A DNA stretch of 64,000 bases from Phycisphaerales bacterium. Lineage in GTDB: Bacteria; Planctomycetota; Phycisphaerae; Phycisphaerales; UBA1924. Both the position numbers and the translations under genes were made by a program. The stretch lies in contig JAJDDM010000146.1 of the NCBI GenBank assembly GCA_029260315.1, forward strand, positions 21,015 through 85,014. The letters are read 5' to 3'. Positions 9,436 through 19,640 of the stretch are shown piece by piece (the first letter of the stretch is position 1; each line of letters opens with the position of its first letter). Under the pieces are notes generated by a model that was given only the letters and a program-made list of their open reading frames with translations, was not told the origin of the DNA and made no database searches.

Positions 9436-9891
9436 CGCTCATACCATCCGTTCCCCAAACACAATCCGAGCAATCGCACGTCCGCTCTCTCATCGCGCGC
9501 TGTCGCCACAATTGTGGACCGAGCGTGCATCGGATGGCTCCAGATGGCGCGGCAACCCTCCCCGCCGACACCCCCTCGCCACTCCACAATCGAAGAGACC
9601 GCGCCCACCGCCCGCCGCCGCCCCGAAGCGTCACCCAACCGACAACTCACCCAGTGACCCACAACTCTGATAAGACCATGCCCGCCACACACTTAGGAGC
9701 GCCGTCCCCAATCTCTTCCCATCACGACAGCCGTTACTACTATGATGATGAATTCTCTGTCACAATTCATAGAGAAGTAATCAGCCGCCGGCTCCCATCG
9801 AAAACGCTCGAAGAGACCACGCCCCTGCCCTCATCCACCGGATGTGTGCGACATGTGGATAACCCTCCATCTCGCACGATGACCCGTGTTA
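9436..9891. other. Gene-free AT-richer spacer downstream of dnaA, candidate origin
   Basis: This 456-base gap contains a perfect DnaA box (TGTGGATAA at 9854-9862, minus-strand TTATCCACA). It also has a perfect 12-bp palindrome CCACAATTGTGG (9506-9517) and more CCACAA/CACAA motifs near 9583, 9659 and 9759. A stretch at about 9711-9783 (ATGATGATGAATTCTC and neighbours) is unusually AT-rich for this window. Together these are the parts of an oriC: boxes plus an unwinding element. Only one box matches the consensus exactly, and the strand skew change lies elsewhere (near 29-31 kb), so this is a candidate only. Confidence 0.5.
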
Positions 9892-10773
9892 TTACGCACT
9901 CACGGGCTGACACACCGGGCACCACGTCGTCGTCCGCTGGGCGATTGTCTCGCTGAATAGTTCCCCGCCGCAGCGTCCGCACGCCAGCCCGCCCCGCCCG
10001 TACACCCGAAGCGTCGTCCCACCCTCGCCCACCTCACCCCGGGCGTCCCGATAGTCGCGCAGCGTCGTCCCCCGCGCCGCGATGGCTCGCCCCAGCACGC
10101 CGCGGATCGAACCCGCAAGCCGCCGCCACGTCGCCGGTTCCAGATCAGCCGTTACAGCCCTCGGCGAGATCCGCGCCCCGAACAGCGCCTCGTCCGCGTA
10201 GATGTTCCCCACACCCGCGAGCACCCGCTGATCCAGCAGCACCGCCTTGATCACGCGCGCTGAATCCCCCGCGCGCAACCGCAACACCCGCGCATCGATC
10301 GTCAGCGCGTCGGGCCCGACTCTCGACCACGAACGCTCGCGCAGCGCGTCCTCGTTCTCGTGCGTCCAGATCCCGCCGAAGCGCCGCGGATCACGAAACA
10401 CAACCCGATCGCCCGTGTCCAGCCTCCACCGCACATGCACATGCTCGCCCGATGCAAGGCGTCGCCCGCGCGCCGCAACGAGCACCTGCCCGCTCATCCC
10501 CAGATGGATCTCGATCACCCGCCCGTCGTCCGCGACGATCGCGAGCCGCTTGCCCAAGCGATCGACGCGTTCCACGCGCCCCTCGCTGAGCATCATCGCG
10601 CGAGTCAATCGCACCGGCGCGCGCGTCTCACCGCTGCGCGACCACCCACCCGCCGGATCCCCCGGCGCGACGACCATGTCCCGCCGATGCACGCGCGCGT
10701 CAACGATCGTCCGTCCGCGCAGCGCCGCCTCCAGCGTCCGACGCAGCGTCTCGACCTCCGGCAGCTCAGGCAC
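9892..10773 (-). CDS. mutM: Formamidopyrimidine-DNA glycosylase (Fpg/MutM)
   Basis: A 293-residue bifunctional glycosylase/AP lyase that removes oxidised purines such as 8-oxoguanine. The GTG start at 10773 places Pro2-Glu3 exactly at the N-terminus (PELPEVETLRR), as catalysis requires. LGKRLAI (catalytic Lys loop), LGMSGQ and the C-terminal four-cysteine zinc finger (CGRCGGELFSE...CPVCQ) are all present. The longer open frame upstream (to 10857) would bury Pro2 and is rejected. The start overlaps the end of tadA by 8 bases, making the third gene of a tatC-tadA-mutM operon. Confidence 0.95.
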   Translation of the reverse strand: MPELPEVETLRRTLEAALRGRTIVDARVHRRDMVVAPGDPAGGWSRSGETRAPVRLTRAMMLSEGRVERVDRLGKRLAIVADDGRVIEIHLGMSGQVLVAARGRRLASGEHVHVRWRLDTGDRVVFRDPRRFGGIWTHENEDALRERSWSRVGPDALTIDARVLRLRAGDSARVIKAVLLDQRVLAGVGNIYADEALFGARISPRAVTADLEPATWRRLAGSIRGVLGRAIAARGTTLRDYRDARGEVGEGGTTLRVYGRGGLACGRCGGELFSETIAQRTTTWCPVCQPVSA

Positions 10774-11320
10774 ACCCGTCCCGCTTGCGCGCCCGCAGCG
10801 CGCCAAAGAACGCCCGCAACAGCTCCCCCGCCTCCTCGCCCAGCACGCCGCTGACAACCTCCGGCCGGTGGTTCAGCCGCGCGTTCGCGAGCACGCGATA
10901 CAGACTCTCGCACGCCCCCGCCTTCGGATCGCTCGCGCCATACACCACCCGCCCCACCCGCGCGTTCACGATCACCCCCGCGCACATCACACACGGCTCC
11001 AGCGTCACCACCAGCGTGCAGTCGCTCAGCCGCCAGTCTCCGCGCGCCGCGCACGCCTCGCGGATCGCGATCAGCTCCGCGTGCGCCGTCGGGTCGCCGT
11101 CCCCCTCGCGCCGATTCCCCGCAGACGCCAGCACCTCCCCCGTCCCGGTGCGATACACCACCGCACCCACCGGCACCTCCCCCGCCGCCGCGGCATCGCG
11201 CGCAATCTCCAACGCCCGCATCATCGCACGCTCATCCTCCGCCGTCGCCTCGCCCGCGTATCCATCGTCCGATCCGACTTCGCCGGCGCCCCGCCCCAGC
11301 AGCCGTCTCAGCCAGCTCAC
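10766..11320 (-). CDS. tadA: tRNA-specific adenosine deaminase TadA
   Basis: This 184-residue deaminase has the zinc/catalytic motifs HAELIAI (His and proton-shuttling Glu) and PCVMCAG (two Cys ligands). The core starts at MMRALEIARDAAAAGEVPVG. It converts A34 to inosine in tRNA-Arg. GTG 11320 overlaps the tatC stop by 4 bases (GTGA), which supports that start. An in-frame ATG at the core (about residue 36) is the alternative. The residues between (WLRRLLGRGAGEVG...) are a short polar extension. Guanine deaminase or another CDA-fold enzyme is less likely given the length and motif. Confidence 0.9.
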   Translation of the reverse strand: MSWLRRLLGRGAGEVGSDDGYAGEATAEDERAMMRALEIARDAAAAGEVPVGAVVYRTGTGEVLASAGNRREGDGDPTAHAELIAIREACAARGDWRLSDCTLVVTLEPCVMCAGVIVNARVGRVVYGASDPKAGACESLYRVLANARLNHRPEVVSGVLGEEAGELLRAFFGALRARKRDGCA

Positions 11321-12279
11321 CGATCGTCCTCGCCGAACGGATCGTCCCCCGCGACCCGCGACGCCGGCAGCAGCACCAGCAGCACCCCGCCCAGTTCGTA
11401 CAGAATGAACAGCGGCCCGGCGAGCAGCAGCATGCTCAACGGATCCGCCGGCGTCAGCAGCGCGCTCACCACCGCCGCCACCAGCACCGCGTGCCGCCGA
11501 TACTTGATGAGCATCGCCCGATCCACCAGCCCCGCCCATCCCAGCAGCAGCACGACCACCGGCGTCTGGAACCCGATCACGAACGCGATCGCCAGATTCA
11601 GAATCAGCTTGACATACTCGATCACGCGGTACTGCTGCGAGATCCCGAACCCCTTGGTCAGCGCCGTCCCGCGAACGATGACCCCGTCCCCTTCAGGGAT
11701 CGCCACCCGAAACTGCATCAGATCCGTGTTGATCCACGCCTGCCCCTCGCTCGGCTCCGCCGGATCCCCCGCCAGCGTCGGAATCGTCGGGAACACCATC
11801 TCCGGCGCAACCTCCACCACCGGGGTCGTCCGCTCCCCGATGCTCGCCCCAAACTTGATGAAGAACGTCAGCACCACCGGCAGGATCACGAAGTACAGGA
11901 ACAACACACCCAACGCGCTCAACAGCGCGCTCATCGGAATCAGCACATACACAAACCGGCGCTCGGACGAATACAACCCCGGCGAGATGAACCTCCAGAG
12001 CTGATACAGAATCCAAGGGCTGCCCACGATCGCCGTGATCACCACCGCGATCTTCACATACGCGAAGAACGGCTCCAACGGGCCCGTCGCCAGCATCTCC
12101 GGCGGCAGCCCCTGCGCCGACAGCGACCGGCGCACCGGCACCATCAGCAGTTCCAGCGTCTGGATCGCCACCGCGAGGCCAAGCACCAGAATCGGCACCA
12201 GCCCCAGAATCGCCAGAATGAGCCGACGACGCAGATCCTCCAGGTGCTCGCCCAGCGTCATCGAGTTTGGATCAACCAT
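11317..12279 (-). CDS. tatC: Sec-independent protein translocase TatC
   Basis: A 320-residue membrane protein starting with SMTLGEHLEDLRRRLI, the TatC signature. About six hydrophobic segments follow, including FEPFFAYVK-type and 'SPWILYQLWRFISPGLY' motifs. TatC binds twin-arginine signal peptides and recruits TatA to move folded proteins across the membrane. The loop around residues 165-215 (ERTTPVVEVAPEMVFPTIPT and following) is longer than in E. coli TatC (258 residues), an insertion seen in other planctomycetes. No tatA is adjacent. It is the first gene of the tatC-tadA-mutM operon. Confidence 0.93.
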   Translation of the reverse strand: MVDPNSMTLGEHLEDLRRRLILAILGLVPILVLGLAVAIQTLELLMVPVRRSLSAQGLPPEMLATGPLEPFFAYVKIAVVITAIVGSPWILYQLWRFISPGLYSSERRFVYVLIPMSALLSALGVLFLYFVILPVVLTFFIKFGASIGERTTPVVEVAPEMVFPTIPTLAGDPAEPSEGQAWINTDLMQFRVAIPEGDGVIVRGTALTKGFGISQQYRVIEYVKLILNLAIAFVIGFQTPVVVLLLGWAGLVDRAMLIKYRRHAVLVAAVVSALLTPADPLSMLLLAGPLFILYELGGVLLVLLPASRVAGDDPFGEDDR

Positions 12280-12456
12280 CGTTTATCCGGACCTCATCTT
12301 GCCCGCCCGTGAACCTCTCGACCCCTCAAAGCGATATCACCTTGGCAGGGGCTGACGATAGCGCCGCGCTTCACGTCCATGACCCCCCTCGAAGGCCCGG
12401 ATTCCTGCCGGATCCCACCCTCCGGCGCATCCACTCTCCCTGCGGAGGAACGATTC

Positions 12457-13020
12457 GTGCCCATTGAGCCCGGGGAACTGATGACCGCCAGGGCGGCGAT
12501 CCGCAGAGACCCTGAGGCCATCCGCGCCATCTGGCGCGAGCATCGCCAGTGGATCGCCGCGATCCTGCTCGCCCACAAGCCCAGAGGCGTGGATCTGGAG
12601 GATCTCTTGCAGGATGTCGCACTCACCATGGTCCGCAAAATCGACGAGATCCGAGACCCCGCCGCCCTCCGCGGCTGGCTCCGCATGATCGCCCTCAACA
12701 CCGCCCTGGCCACCGGCCGCGAGAAGACCCGCAGAACACGCCTCGACCGCGAGTTCCGCCTCCGCCTCACGAGCGAGCCGGAAGACGTCTCCGCCGACGC
12801 CACGGAACAGGCCGAGAGGCTCCTCGATCTCGCCAGAGAGCTTCCCGACGGCTACCGCGAGCCCCTGATCCTCCGCTGCGTCCGCGGCATGAGCTATCGC
12901 CAGATCGCCCAGGCCATGGACCTGCCCGAAACCACCGTCGAGACCCGGATCTCCCGGGGCCGGCGGATGCTGAGAGAAAAACTGGCCCGATCGGGCCGGA
13001 TTCTGGAAGGTGCGTCATGA
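12457..13020 (+). CDS. ECF-type RNA polymerase sigma factor
   Basis: A 187-residue sigma-70 family protein. Region 2 is visible in LEDLLQDVALTMVRKIDEI...LRGWLRMIALNTA, and region 4 in LPDGYREPLILRCVRGMSYR with the helix-turn-helix IAQAMDLPETTVETRISRGR. The start is placed at GTG 12457 because GGAGGA lies 8 bases upstream. The in-frame ATG at 12379 has no such site. The stop overlaps the next gene (ATGA), which encodes a single-span protein likely to be its anti-sigma factor. It directs transcription of an unknown stress or envelope regulon, possibly including the PDZ protein downstream. Confidence 0.9.
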   Translation: MPIEPGELMTARAAIRRDPEAIRAIWREHRQWIAAILLAHKPRGVDLEDLLQDVALTMVRKIDEIRDPAALRGWLRMIALNTALATGREKTRRTRLDREFRLRLTSEPEDVSADATEQAERLLDLARELPDGYREPLILRCVRGMSYRQIAQAMDLPETTVETRISRGRRMLREKLARSGRILEGAS

Positions 13021-13655
13021 TCGACCGCGACATCCTCATCTCCCGCGTCATCGACGGCGAGGCCACCGCCGAGGACTGGTCCGCCCTCCACGCCCTCGCC
13101 CGCGAGGACGCCGACATCTGGTCCGAACTCGCCAGCGCCCAGCAGGACCACGCCGAGCTGACTTCTGCCGTCCGCCTGCTCACCGCCTGCGCCGACGACA
13201 GCGAAGCCCCGATCCTCGAACATGCCCAGGCGGGTTTTTCCGCGCGTGTGCGGGCCGTGGCGAGCTGGGGCGGGTGGGTCGCCGCGGCGGTCCTGGCGCT
13301 CTCGTTTGGCCTCGGCTCGCTCAGCGACGCCCCGCCGACCGACGCCAACAAGGCGGGCTTCCCCATCGACCTCTCCAAGGCCAAGGAGCAGGTCCTGCCC
13401 CAGCTCAGCGCCGAAGAAGCCCTCGGCACCTATGTGATCAACGGCGTCCGCGAGGGTCGCGTCGTGGCTATGGATCCGGACCTGCACGTCATGACCGCCG
13501 TTCCCTTGGAGGCCGCGGGCCAGTTCGAGGTCGTCTACGTCCGCCGCATCCTGGAAAAGGCCAGGGTCGATCTCTACCGGATCAGCCAGACCGAGGGCGG
13601 GCAGTTCATCCGCCTGCCCGTCGAGGAGATGCCCAAGCCGAAGCGGGCGTTTTAG
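13017..13655 (+). CDS. Probable membrane anti-sigma factor
   Basis: This 212-residue protein starts inside the sigma gene's stop codon (ATGA). The N-terminal 85 residues are acidic and helical (MIDRDILISRVIDGEATAED...), like anti-sigma cytoplasmic domains. They are followed by one transmembrane helix (WGGWVAAAVLALSFGLGSL, about residues 87-105) and a periplasmic tail of about 105 residues. There is no HxxxCxxC zinc motif, so it is not a ZAS-type anti-sigma. The role is inferred from the gene pair and topology. Confidence 0.7.
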   Translation: MIDRDILISRVIDGEATAEDWSALHALAREDADIWSELASAQQDHAELTSAVRLLTACADDSEAPILEHAQAGFSARVRAVASWGGWVAAAVLALSFGLGSLSDAPPTDANKAGFPIDLSKAKEQVLPQLSAEEALGTYVINGVREGRVVAMDPDLHVMTAVPLEAAGQFEVVYVRRILEKARVDLYRISQTEGGQFIRLPVEEMPKPKRAF

Positions 13656-13761
13656 ACCCGCGTTTCGATGGAACATGACGGGCCGACGACCCGCGCGCAT
13701 CTGTGTATTCACAAGTTCGTGGAGAGCGTGTATCACGAGGTATTCACACCGGAGGTCTTCG

Positions 13762-15009
13762 ATGAAACTGCAAGGATTCCTGTCGGCCCTGAGCCTGGCC
13801 GCGATCGCCGGCGCCGCGGTGCCGATTTGCCCCGAGGAGTGCGAGCGCGACTGCTGCGCCGATGGACAAACGAAAAAAGCCCATGTCATCGAGCTCATGT
13901 CCGACGACGACCTACCGAGACTCCAAGAGTTGCAGAACACCAAGCAACTCCACCAGCACCTCCAGAACATCGTCCAGAGCGACGACGACCTCGCCGTCGC
14001 CGTCAACATCGTCAACGACGACGTCACGGCCACCGTCAACGGCAAGAAGGTGAACCCCGACAGGATCCAGCACAAGGACGGCAAGATCGTCATCCAGATC
14101 GAGGGACACGACGACATCGTCGTCCCCTTGCGCACCGGCGGGTGGGCCACGTTCGAGAACGCCGCGCCCGGATTCGCCTGGCGCAGCGGCGGCGACAACA
14201 AGTTCTTCTTCGCCCCCGAGGGTGACGAGGAGTTCACGATCTTCCAGCCCTCGGGCGGCTCCAATCGCGCGATCATCGGCATCAACATCTCCGACGCCGA
14301 CGAAGACACGCTCAGGCAACTCGGCATCGACGGCGCGATCCGCATCGACGGTGTCATCGACGGCACCCCCGCCGCCAAGGCCGGCATCAAGACCGGGGAC
14401 CTGCTCGTCAAGATCAACGGCAAGCGCGCGGGCAACATCGAACGCCTCCGCGATCTCCTCGCCGACAAGGATCCCGGTGACAAGGTCGATGTTCAGATTC
14501 TCCGCAAGGGCGACAAGAGGACCTTCGCCATCAAGCTCGCACCCGCCACGAGCTTCGGCGAGTTCACCTTCAACGACGAAGTCATCGAGCTCAGCCCCGA
14601 GTTCGACCTCGACGTCGAGGACATGCTCAAGGATCTCAAGACCAGGCACGGAAACCTCGAACTGCACGCCGAGCTCACCGATGAACTCCACAACAAGCTC
14701 AAGAATCTTCACATCGAGCTCGCCCCTATGCACGAGAAGCTCCAGGGTCAGCTCAGGGGCAGGGTCTTCGGCGAGCTCCGCGAGATGCAACCTCAGGGCG
14801 GCGTCATCGTCGCGCCACGCCTCCGCCTCCACAGCGGCGAGAACGGAGTCTTCCAGCTCCACGACGGCAAGCAGGGCGGCGTCCTCCAACTCCACCGCGA
14901 GCACGCCGACGGACACGACATCGACGCACGACTCAACCGCCTCGCCGAGCGCATCGAACGCCTCGAGCAGCGCCTCGATCGCCTCGCAAACGCACTCGAA
15001 AAGCAATAG
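13762..15009 (+). CDS. Exported PDZ-domain protein without a protease domain
   Basis: A 415-residue protein with a signal peptide (MKLQGFLSALSLAAIAGAAV) and a Cys-rich stretch just after it (CPEECERDCC). One PDZ domain spans about residues 170-255, including DGVIDGTPAAKAGIKTGD and LLVKINGKRAGN. The C-terminus is coiled coil (RLNRLAERIERLEQRLDRL). HtrA/DegP-type PDZ domains bind C-terminal peptides, but no trypsin-like domain is present, so it may be a scaffold or an envelope-stress ligand. GGAGG at 13751 precedes the ATG. It lies just after a sigma/anti-sigma pair, which suggests a shared stress circuit. Confidence 0.75.
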   Translation: MKLQGFLSALSLAAIAGAAVPICPEECERDCCADGQTKKAHVIELMSDDDLPRLQELQNTKQLHQHLQNIVQSDDDLAVAVNIVNDDVTATVNGKKVNPDRIQHKDGKIVIQIEGHDDIVVPLRTGGWATFENAAPGFAWRSGGDNKFFFAPEGDEEFTIFQPSGGSNRAIIGINISDADEDTLRQLGIDGAIRIDGVIDGTPAAKAGIKTGDLLVKINGKRAGNIERLRDLLADKDPGDKVDVQILRKGDKRTFAIKLAPATSFGEFTFNDEVIELSPEFDLDVEDMLKDLKTRHGNLELHAELTDELHNKLKNLHIELAPMHEKLQGQLRGRVFGELREMQPQGGVIVAPRLRLHSGENGVFQLHDGKQGGVLQLHREHADGHDIDARLNRLAERIERLEQRLDRLANALEKQ

Positions 15010-15209
15010 CCAGACCTGAAATCGCCGGCGGGCGAGTCCGAACAACTGCCATCGCCGACGCGGACCCCGCAACCGGCGATCAACAAGCTCCGCGAGCGGT
15101 CGTGCGGGACAGTCCCGTGCGGCCGTTTTTCCTTCCCGGAAACTCACCCCACGCCCGACCGGTACGATCCGCAGGAAGCAAAGGCGGACCCCCACGGAAG
15201 GATTCACCC

Positions 15210-16271
<1,062 letters not shown>

Positions 16272-16512
16272 ACCCCGCAACCACGCTTCCAGGAACGGGG
16301 TAAGAGCAATGGTTTCTGAGGAACAGGCGGCAGGAGAGTTCGTCTGACTGTATTCGAGCGGCGGGTGCTCGCAAGTTGACGTTCCCGAGAACACCCCCCG
16401 AGAACACCCGGAGACTGGAACCGGGCCCGATTCGCGACGAACACAATGTGGGCGACCCCCAAAGTGTGATGGTGTGCGCAGCTCGTGCGGGGAGAGCGCG
16501 CGGGAGATAGTG

Positions 16513-16935
16513 ATGCTCTCACAAACAAGCGAGTATGCGTTGCGTGCGATGGTCTGCCTGGCGAGCCGCGACGGCGGCCTCACCGCCACACCAGAACTCG
16601 CAAAGGCCGCCAACGTCCCCCATAACTACCTCGCCAAGGTCCTCCAGATGCTCGCCGCGGCGGACCTGGTCGCCGGGCGCAGGGGCGTCGGCGGGGGCTA
16701 TCGCCTCTGCCGCGACGCCGACCAGATCAAGCTCCTGGATGTCGTCAACGCCGTCGACCCCGCCAAGTGGCTGCGGGTCTCGGCTCCCGTGGACGACCCG
16801 GCCCTCGAAGCGCTCCAGCGCACCCTCGATCGCGCCACGCACTCGGTTGTGCGCGTCCTGGGCCAGACCACCCTTGCCGGCGTCGTCCAGCACAACAACG
16901 GCCAGAGCGAGATGGTCCACCACCTCGCCTCCTGA
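16513..16935 (+). CDS. Rrf2-family transcriptional regulator
   Basis: A 140-residue winged-helix regulator starting MLSQTSEYALRAMVCLA, the Rrf2 signature, with the recognition region VPHNYLAKVLQMLAAADLV and wing GRRGVGGGYRL. IscR and NsrR bind an Fe-S cluster with three closely spaced Cys residues around positions 90-105. None are present here (only single Cys at MVCLA and YRLC), so this protein probably does not bind such a cluster. Its targets are unknown. It is followed 53 bases later by lysS in the same direction. Confidence 0.88.
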   Translation: MLSQTSEYALRAMVCLASRDGGLTATPELAKAANVPHNYLAKVLQMLAAADLVAGRRGVGGGYRLCRDADQIKLLDVVNAVDPAKWLRVSAPVDDPALEALQRTLDRATHSVVRVLGQTTLAGVVQHNNGQSEMVHHLAS

Positions 16936-16988
16936 GCGCGCCCCACACCCTCTACCCCCATCGCCCCCTCCGCTACCATCGGGGGCCC

Positions 16989-18581
16989 ATGACCCAGACC
17001 AACGAGAATCCCGACGCGCGCCACGCCAGCGACCAGGAACTCGAGCGTGCGAGAAAACGCGACCGCGTGCGCGAGCTCGGCCTCGATCCCTACGGCGAGC
17101 GCACCGACGACCTGCGCTCCCTCGCGGACGCCGCCGCCCGCTTCGACCAGCACGCAGACCAGGCCTTCAAACAGCGCGGGAAAGAGGAGGGATTCGAGGA
17201 CCAGCGCCCGGTTGTCCGCGTCGCCGGGCGCGTCGTCCTCCAGCGCGACAACGGCAAGCTCATCTGGCTGAACCTCCGCGACGGCACCGCCGACCTCCAG
17301 ATCGCGATCAGCAAGCGCGACTGCGACGAGCGGGGCTTCGAGCTCGCAAAGCTCACCGACCTGGGCGATCTCGTCGTCGCCGAGGGCCCGTTGGCCAAGA
17401 CCCGCACGGGCGAGGTAACGGTCTGGGCATCCTCGCTCCGCCCCGCGGCCAAGGCCATGATCCCCCCGCCCGAGAAGCACGCCGGGCTCAAGGATGTCGA
17501 GGCCCGCTACCGCAGGCGCTACGTCGATCTGTGGTCCAACCCCGAGGCGATGGCGACCATGCGCCTGCGCTCGCGCCTCATCTCGCGCATCCGCCGATTC
17601 CTCGACGAGCGCGGCTTCCTCGAGGTCGAGACGCCCATCCTCCAGACCCTCGCCGGCGGCGCGGCCGCCCGCCCGTTCGTCACCCACATGAACGCCCTGG
17701 ATATCGACCTGTTCATGCGCGTCGCGCCCGAGCTGTTCCTCAAGCGTCTGCTCGTCGCCGGGTTCAGCCGGGTCTACGAGATCGCCCGCAACTTCCGCAA
17801 CGAGGGGATCGACCGCAGCCACAACCCCGAGTTCACCATGCTCGAACTCTACCAGGCCTTCGCCGACTATCGCGTTATGATGGAGCTGACCGAGAGCCTC
17901 ACGCGCGAGCTGGCGACCCTCGTCGTCGTCAGCCGGTGCGATTGCGACGCCCAGGCCGACGAGGACGAGCTGCCCGCGAGCCTCCAGATCGCCTTCGGCG
18001 ACATCACCGTCGACTATGCGCGGCCCTTTGAGGTCGTCACCTATGAATCACTCTTCGAACGCACCCACGGGTTCTCGATGCGCGACGAGTCCGCCGTCGG
18101 CAACGCCGCGAACAAGCTCTCGCTCGACCCAAAGCTCGACCACTGGCTGATCGTCGGCAAGCTCTTCGACCAGGCAGAGGAGGCGATCGACCCCACCCGC
18201 CCGACCTTCGTCATCGACTACCCCGCGCCCCTCTGCCCGCTGACGCGCCATAAGAACGCCGATCCCACCCTCGCCGAGCGCTTCGAGCTGCACATCGCCG
18301 GCATGGAACTCGCCAACGCTTACACCGAGCTCAACAACCCCGATGTGCAGCGTCAACGCTTCGAGGCCCAGCTCGCCGGCATCGATCCCGAAGAGCAGAC
18401 ATTCCGGACGTTGGATGAGGATTTTCTCGAGGCGCTGCGCGTCGGCATGCCCCCCGCCGGCGGGCTCGGCATCGGCATCGACCGCCTCGTCATGGCCATC
18501 ACTGGAAACAATTCCATCCGCGACGTGCTGCTCTTCCCACTCATGCGCCCGCTCCAGGAAACTCACCCATCAACGTCGTGA
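16989..18581 (+). CDS. lysS: Lysyl-tRNA synthetase, class II
   Basis: A 530-residue enzyme that charges tRNA-Lys. The N-terminal OB-fold anticodon-binding region covers about residues 70-170 (VRVAGRVVLQRDNGKLIWLN). The catalytic core has motif 2 (EIARNFRNEGIDRSHNPEFT) and motif 3 (GGLGIGIDRLVM). The ATG at 16989 starts a normal charged N-terminal helix. The open frame extends upstream through the rrf2 gene but is not coding there. An insertion near residues 310-335 (CDCDAQADEDELPASLQ) is slightly longer than in E. coli LysS (505 residues). Confidence 0.95.
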   Translation: MTQTNENPDARHASDQELERARKRDRVRELGLDPYGERTDDLRSLADAAARFDQHADQAFKQRGKEEGFEDQRPVVRVAGRVVLQRDNGKLIWLNLRDGTADLQIAISKRDCDERGFELAKLTDLGDLVVAEGPLAKTRTGEVTVWASSLRPAAKAMIPPPEKHAGLKDVEARYRRRYVDLWSNPEAMATMRLRSRLISRIRRFLDERGFLEVETPILQTLAGGAAARPFVTHMNALDIDLFMRVAPELFLKRLLVAGFSRVYEIARNFRNEGIDRSHNPEFTMLELYQAFADYRVMMELTESLTRELATLVVVSRCDCDAQADEDELPASLQIAFGDITVDYARPFEVVTYESLFERTHGFSMRDESAVGNAANKLSLDPKLDHWLIVGKLFDQAEEAIDPTRPTFVIDYPAPLCPLTRHKNADPTLAERFELHIAGMELANAYTELNNPDVQRQRFEAQLAGIDPEEQTFRTLDEDFLEALRVGMPPAGGLGIGIDRLVMAITGNNSIRDVLLFPLMRPLQETHPSTS

Positions 18582-18787
18582 ATGTCACGAACCAACTCGG
18601 CTCGAAATGTCGAGTTTGTTCGGGTTCTGCACATTGGGCGAAACTACTTCTTAGATCATTCGAACTGTTGCGTGCTCAATTTTGTGTTCTTCATAGAAAC
18701 TTGTGCCTAAAATCGCGGCTCTTACACCGCCCTTGTTGCATGTCTTCGAGGCGGTTTTCTATCTGACTGTTCGGAAAGGAACGATTG

Positions 18788-19276
18788 ATGGCGAAGAAAC
18801 GATCGAAGAAACGAGGGCGCAAACCCGGAGCCCGCAGAGGACGCCCGCCGGGATCGGCGAGCCTCTCACGCGTCTCCACCTCCATCCTGCTCAAGGAGGT
18901 TGACCGCCGCGAACGCCAGGCCGATGAACTCCTCGCAGAGCGCGACTCGCTCGTCGCGCGACTCGCCGAGATCGACGCAGAGCTCTCCAACTTCGATATC
19001 GACGGCCCGCCGGCGCCCGCCGGCACGCCGGGGCGCACCAAGGCCGCCGGCCGCGGCGGCAAGCGCGGCCCACGCCCCAAGAACGACATGACACTCGAAC
19101 AGACCATGGCCTCGGTCATCAAGAACAAAACCATGGGCGTCTCGGAGATCGCCGACGCCGTCAAGGCGAGCGGCTACAAGACCAACGCCGCCAACTTCCG
19201 CACCATGGTCAACCAGACACTCATCAAGAGCAAGAAGTTCAAGAAGATCTCACGCGGCAAGTACACCACCGCCTGA
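18788..19276 (+). CDS. AT-hook and winged-helix-like DNA-binding protein
   Basis: A 162-residue, very basic protein. The N-terminus has two AT-hook-like cores (KRGRKPGARRGRPPGS), followed by a short coiled coil (LKEVDRRERQADELLAERDS), a Gly/Pro/Lys linker and a C-terminal winged-helix-like segment (MTLEQTMASVIKNKTMGVSE...SGYKTNAANFRTMVNQTLI) that resembles the HARE-HTH/HB1-ASXL fold. It probably acts as a nucleoid-associated or chromatin-like protein. GGAAAGGA precedes the ATG, and a strong terminator follows. The 206-base upstream gap is AT-richer, with a TAAAAT -10-like box near 18709. Confidence 0.65.
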   Translation: MAKKRSKKRGRKPGARRGRPPGSASLSRVSTSILLKEVDRRERQADELLAERDSLVARLAEIDAELSNFDIDGPPAPAGTPGRTKAAGRGGKRGPRPKNDMTLEQTMASVIKNKTMGVSEIADAVKASGYKTNAANFRTMVNQTLIKSKKFKKISRGKYTTA

Positions 19277-19306
19277 TCATCGCCGATCGCCACAACCCAT
19301 AGAAAC

Positions 19307-19338
19307 AAAGGGCGTTCGCCACAAGGCGAACGCCCTTT
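19307..19338 (+). terminator. Rho-independent terminator
   Basis: A perfect 14-bp stem (AAAGGGCGTTCGCC / GGCGAACGCCCTTT) with loop ACAA is followed by a T-rich tail. It lies 30 bases after the AT-hook gene and faces the end of the small lipoprotein gene, so it could serve both strands. Confidence 0.85.
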
Positions 19339-19376
19339 TCAGTTTCCTTCAAGCGCCGATTCAAGCACCGTATCGC

Positions 19377-19640
19377 TCAGCGCGGCAGCGGCTCTGGCGT
19401 CAGCCGGCTCGGGCGGTCCCAATACAACGCCCGACCAAGATCCTCCCAGAACATCCGCTCGTTCTCGTCCACCATGAGCGCCAGATTGTTGTACACGTCC
19501 GACGGACGCTCGTACAGCGTCGAGAGCTCCGGCGACGGCTCCAGACGCACACTCATCGCGTCCGGGCTCGTGCTCGCGCAACCGGTCAGGGCGATCGCGC
19601 CCAAGAGCGCCGACACACCCAAGCATTTCCTGAACTTCAT
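19377..19640 (-). CDS. Small lipoprotein of unknown function
   Basis: An 87-residue protein with a lipoprotein signal (MKFRKCLGVSALLGAIALTGC, lipobox LTGC, Cys21). The mature part is short and acidic (PELSTLYERPSDVYNNLALM...FWEDLGRALYWDRPSRLTPE), a pattern seen in small planctomycete lipoproteins, but no function can be given. GAGGAG lies about 8 bases before the ATG. It is convergent with the AT-hook gene, and the two share a terminator. Confidence 0.8.
   Translation of the reverse strand: MKFRKCLGVSALLGAIALTGCASTSPDAMSVRLEPSPELSTLYERPSDVYNNLALMVDENERMFWEDLGRALYWDRPSRLTPEPLPR

Noticed and set aside
10774..10857. Upstream extension of the mutM frame
   Set aside because: Catalysis needs Pro at position 2, which only the GTG at 10773 provides.
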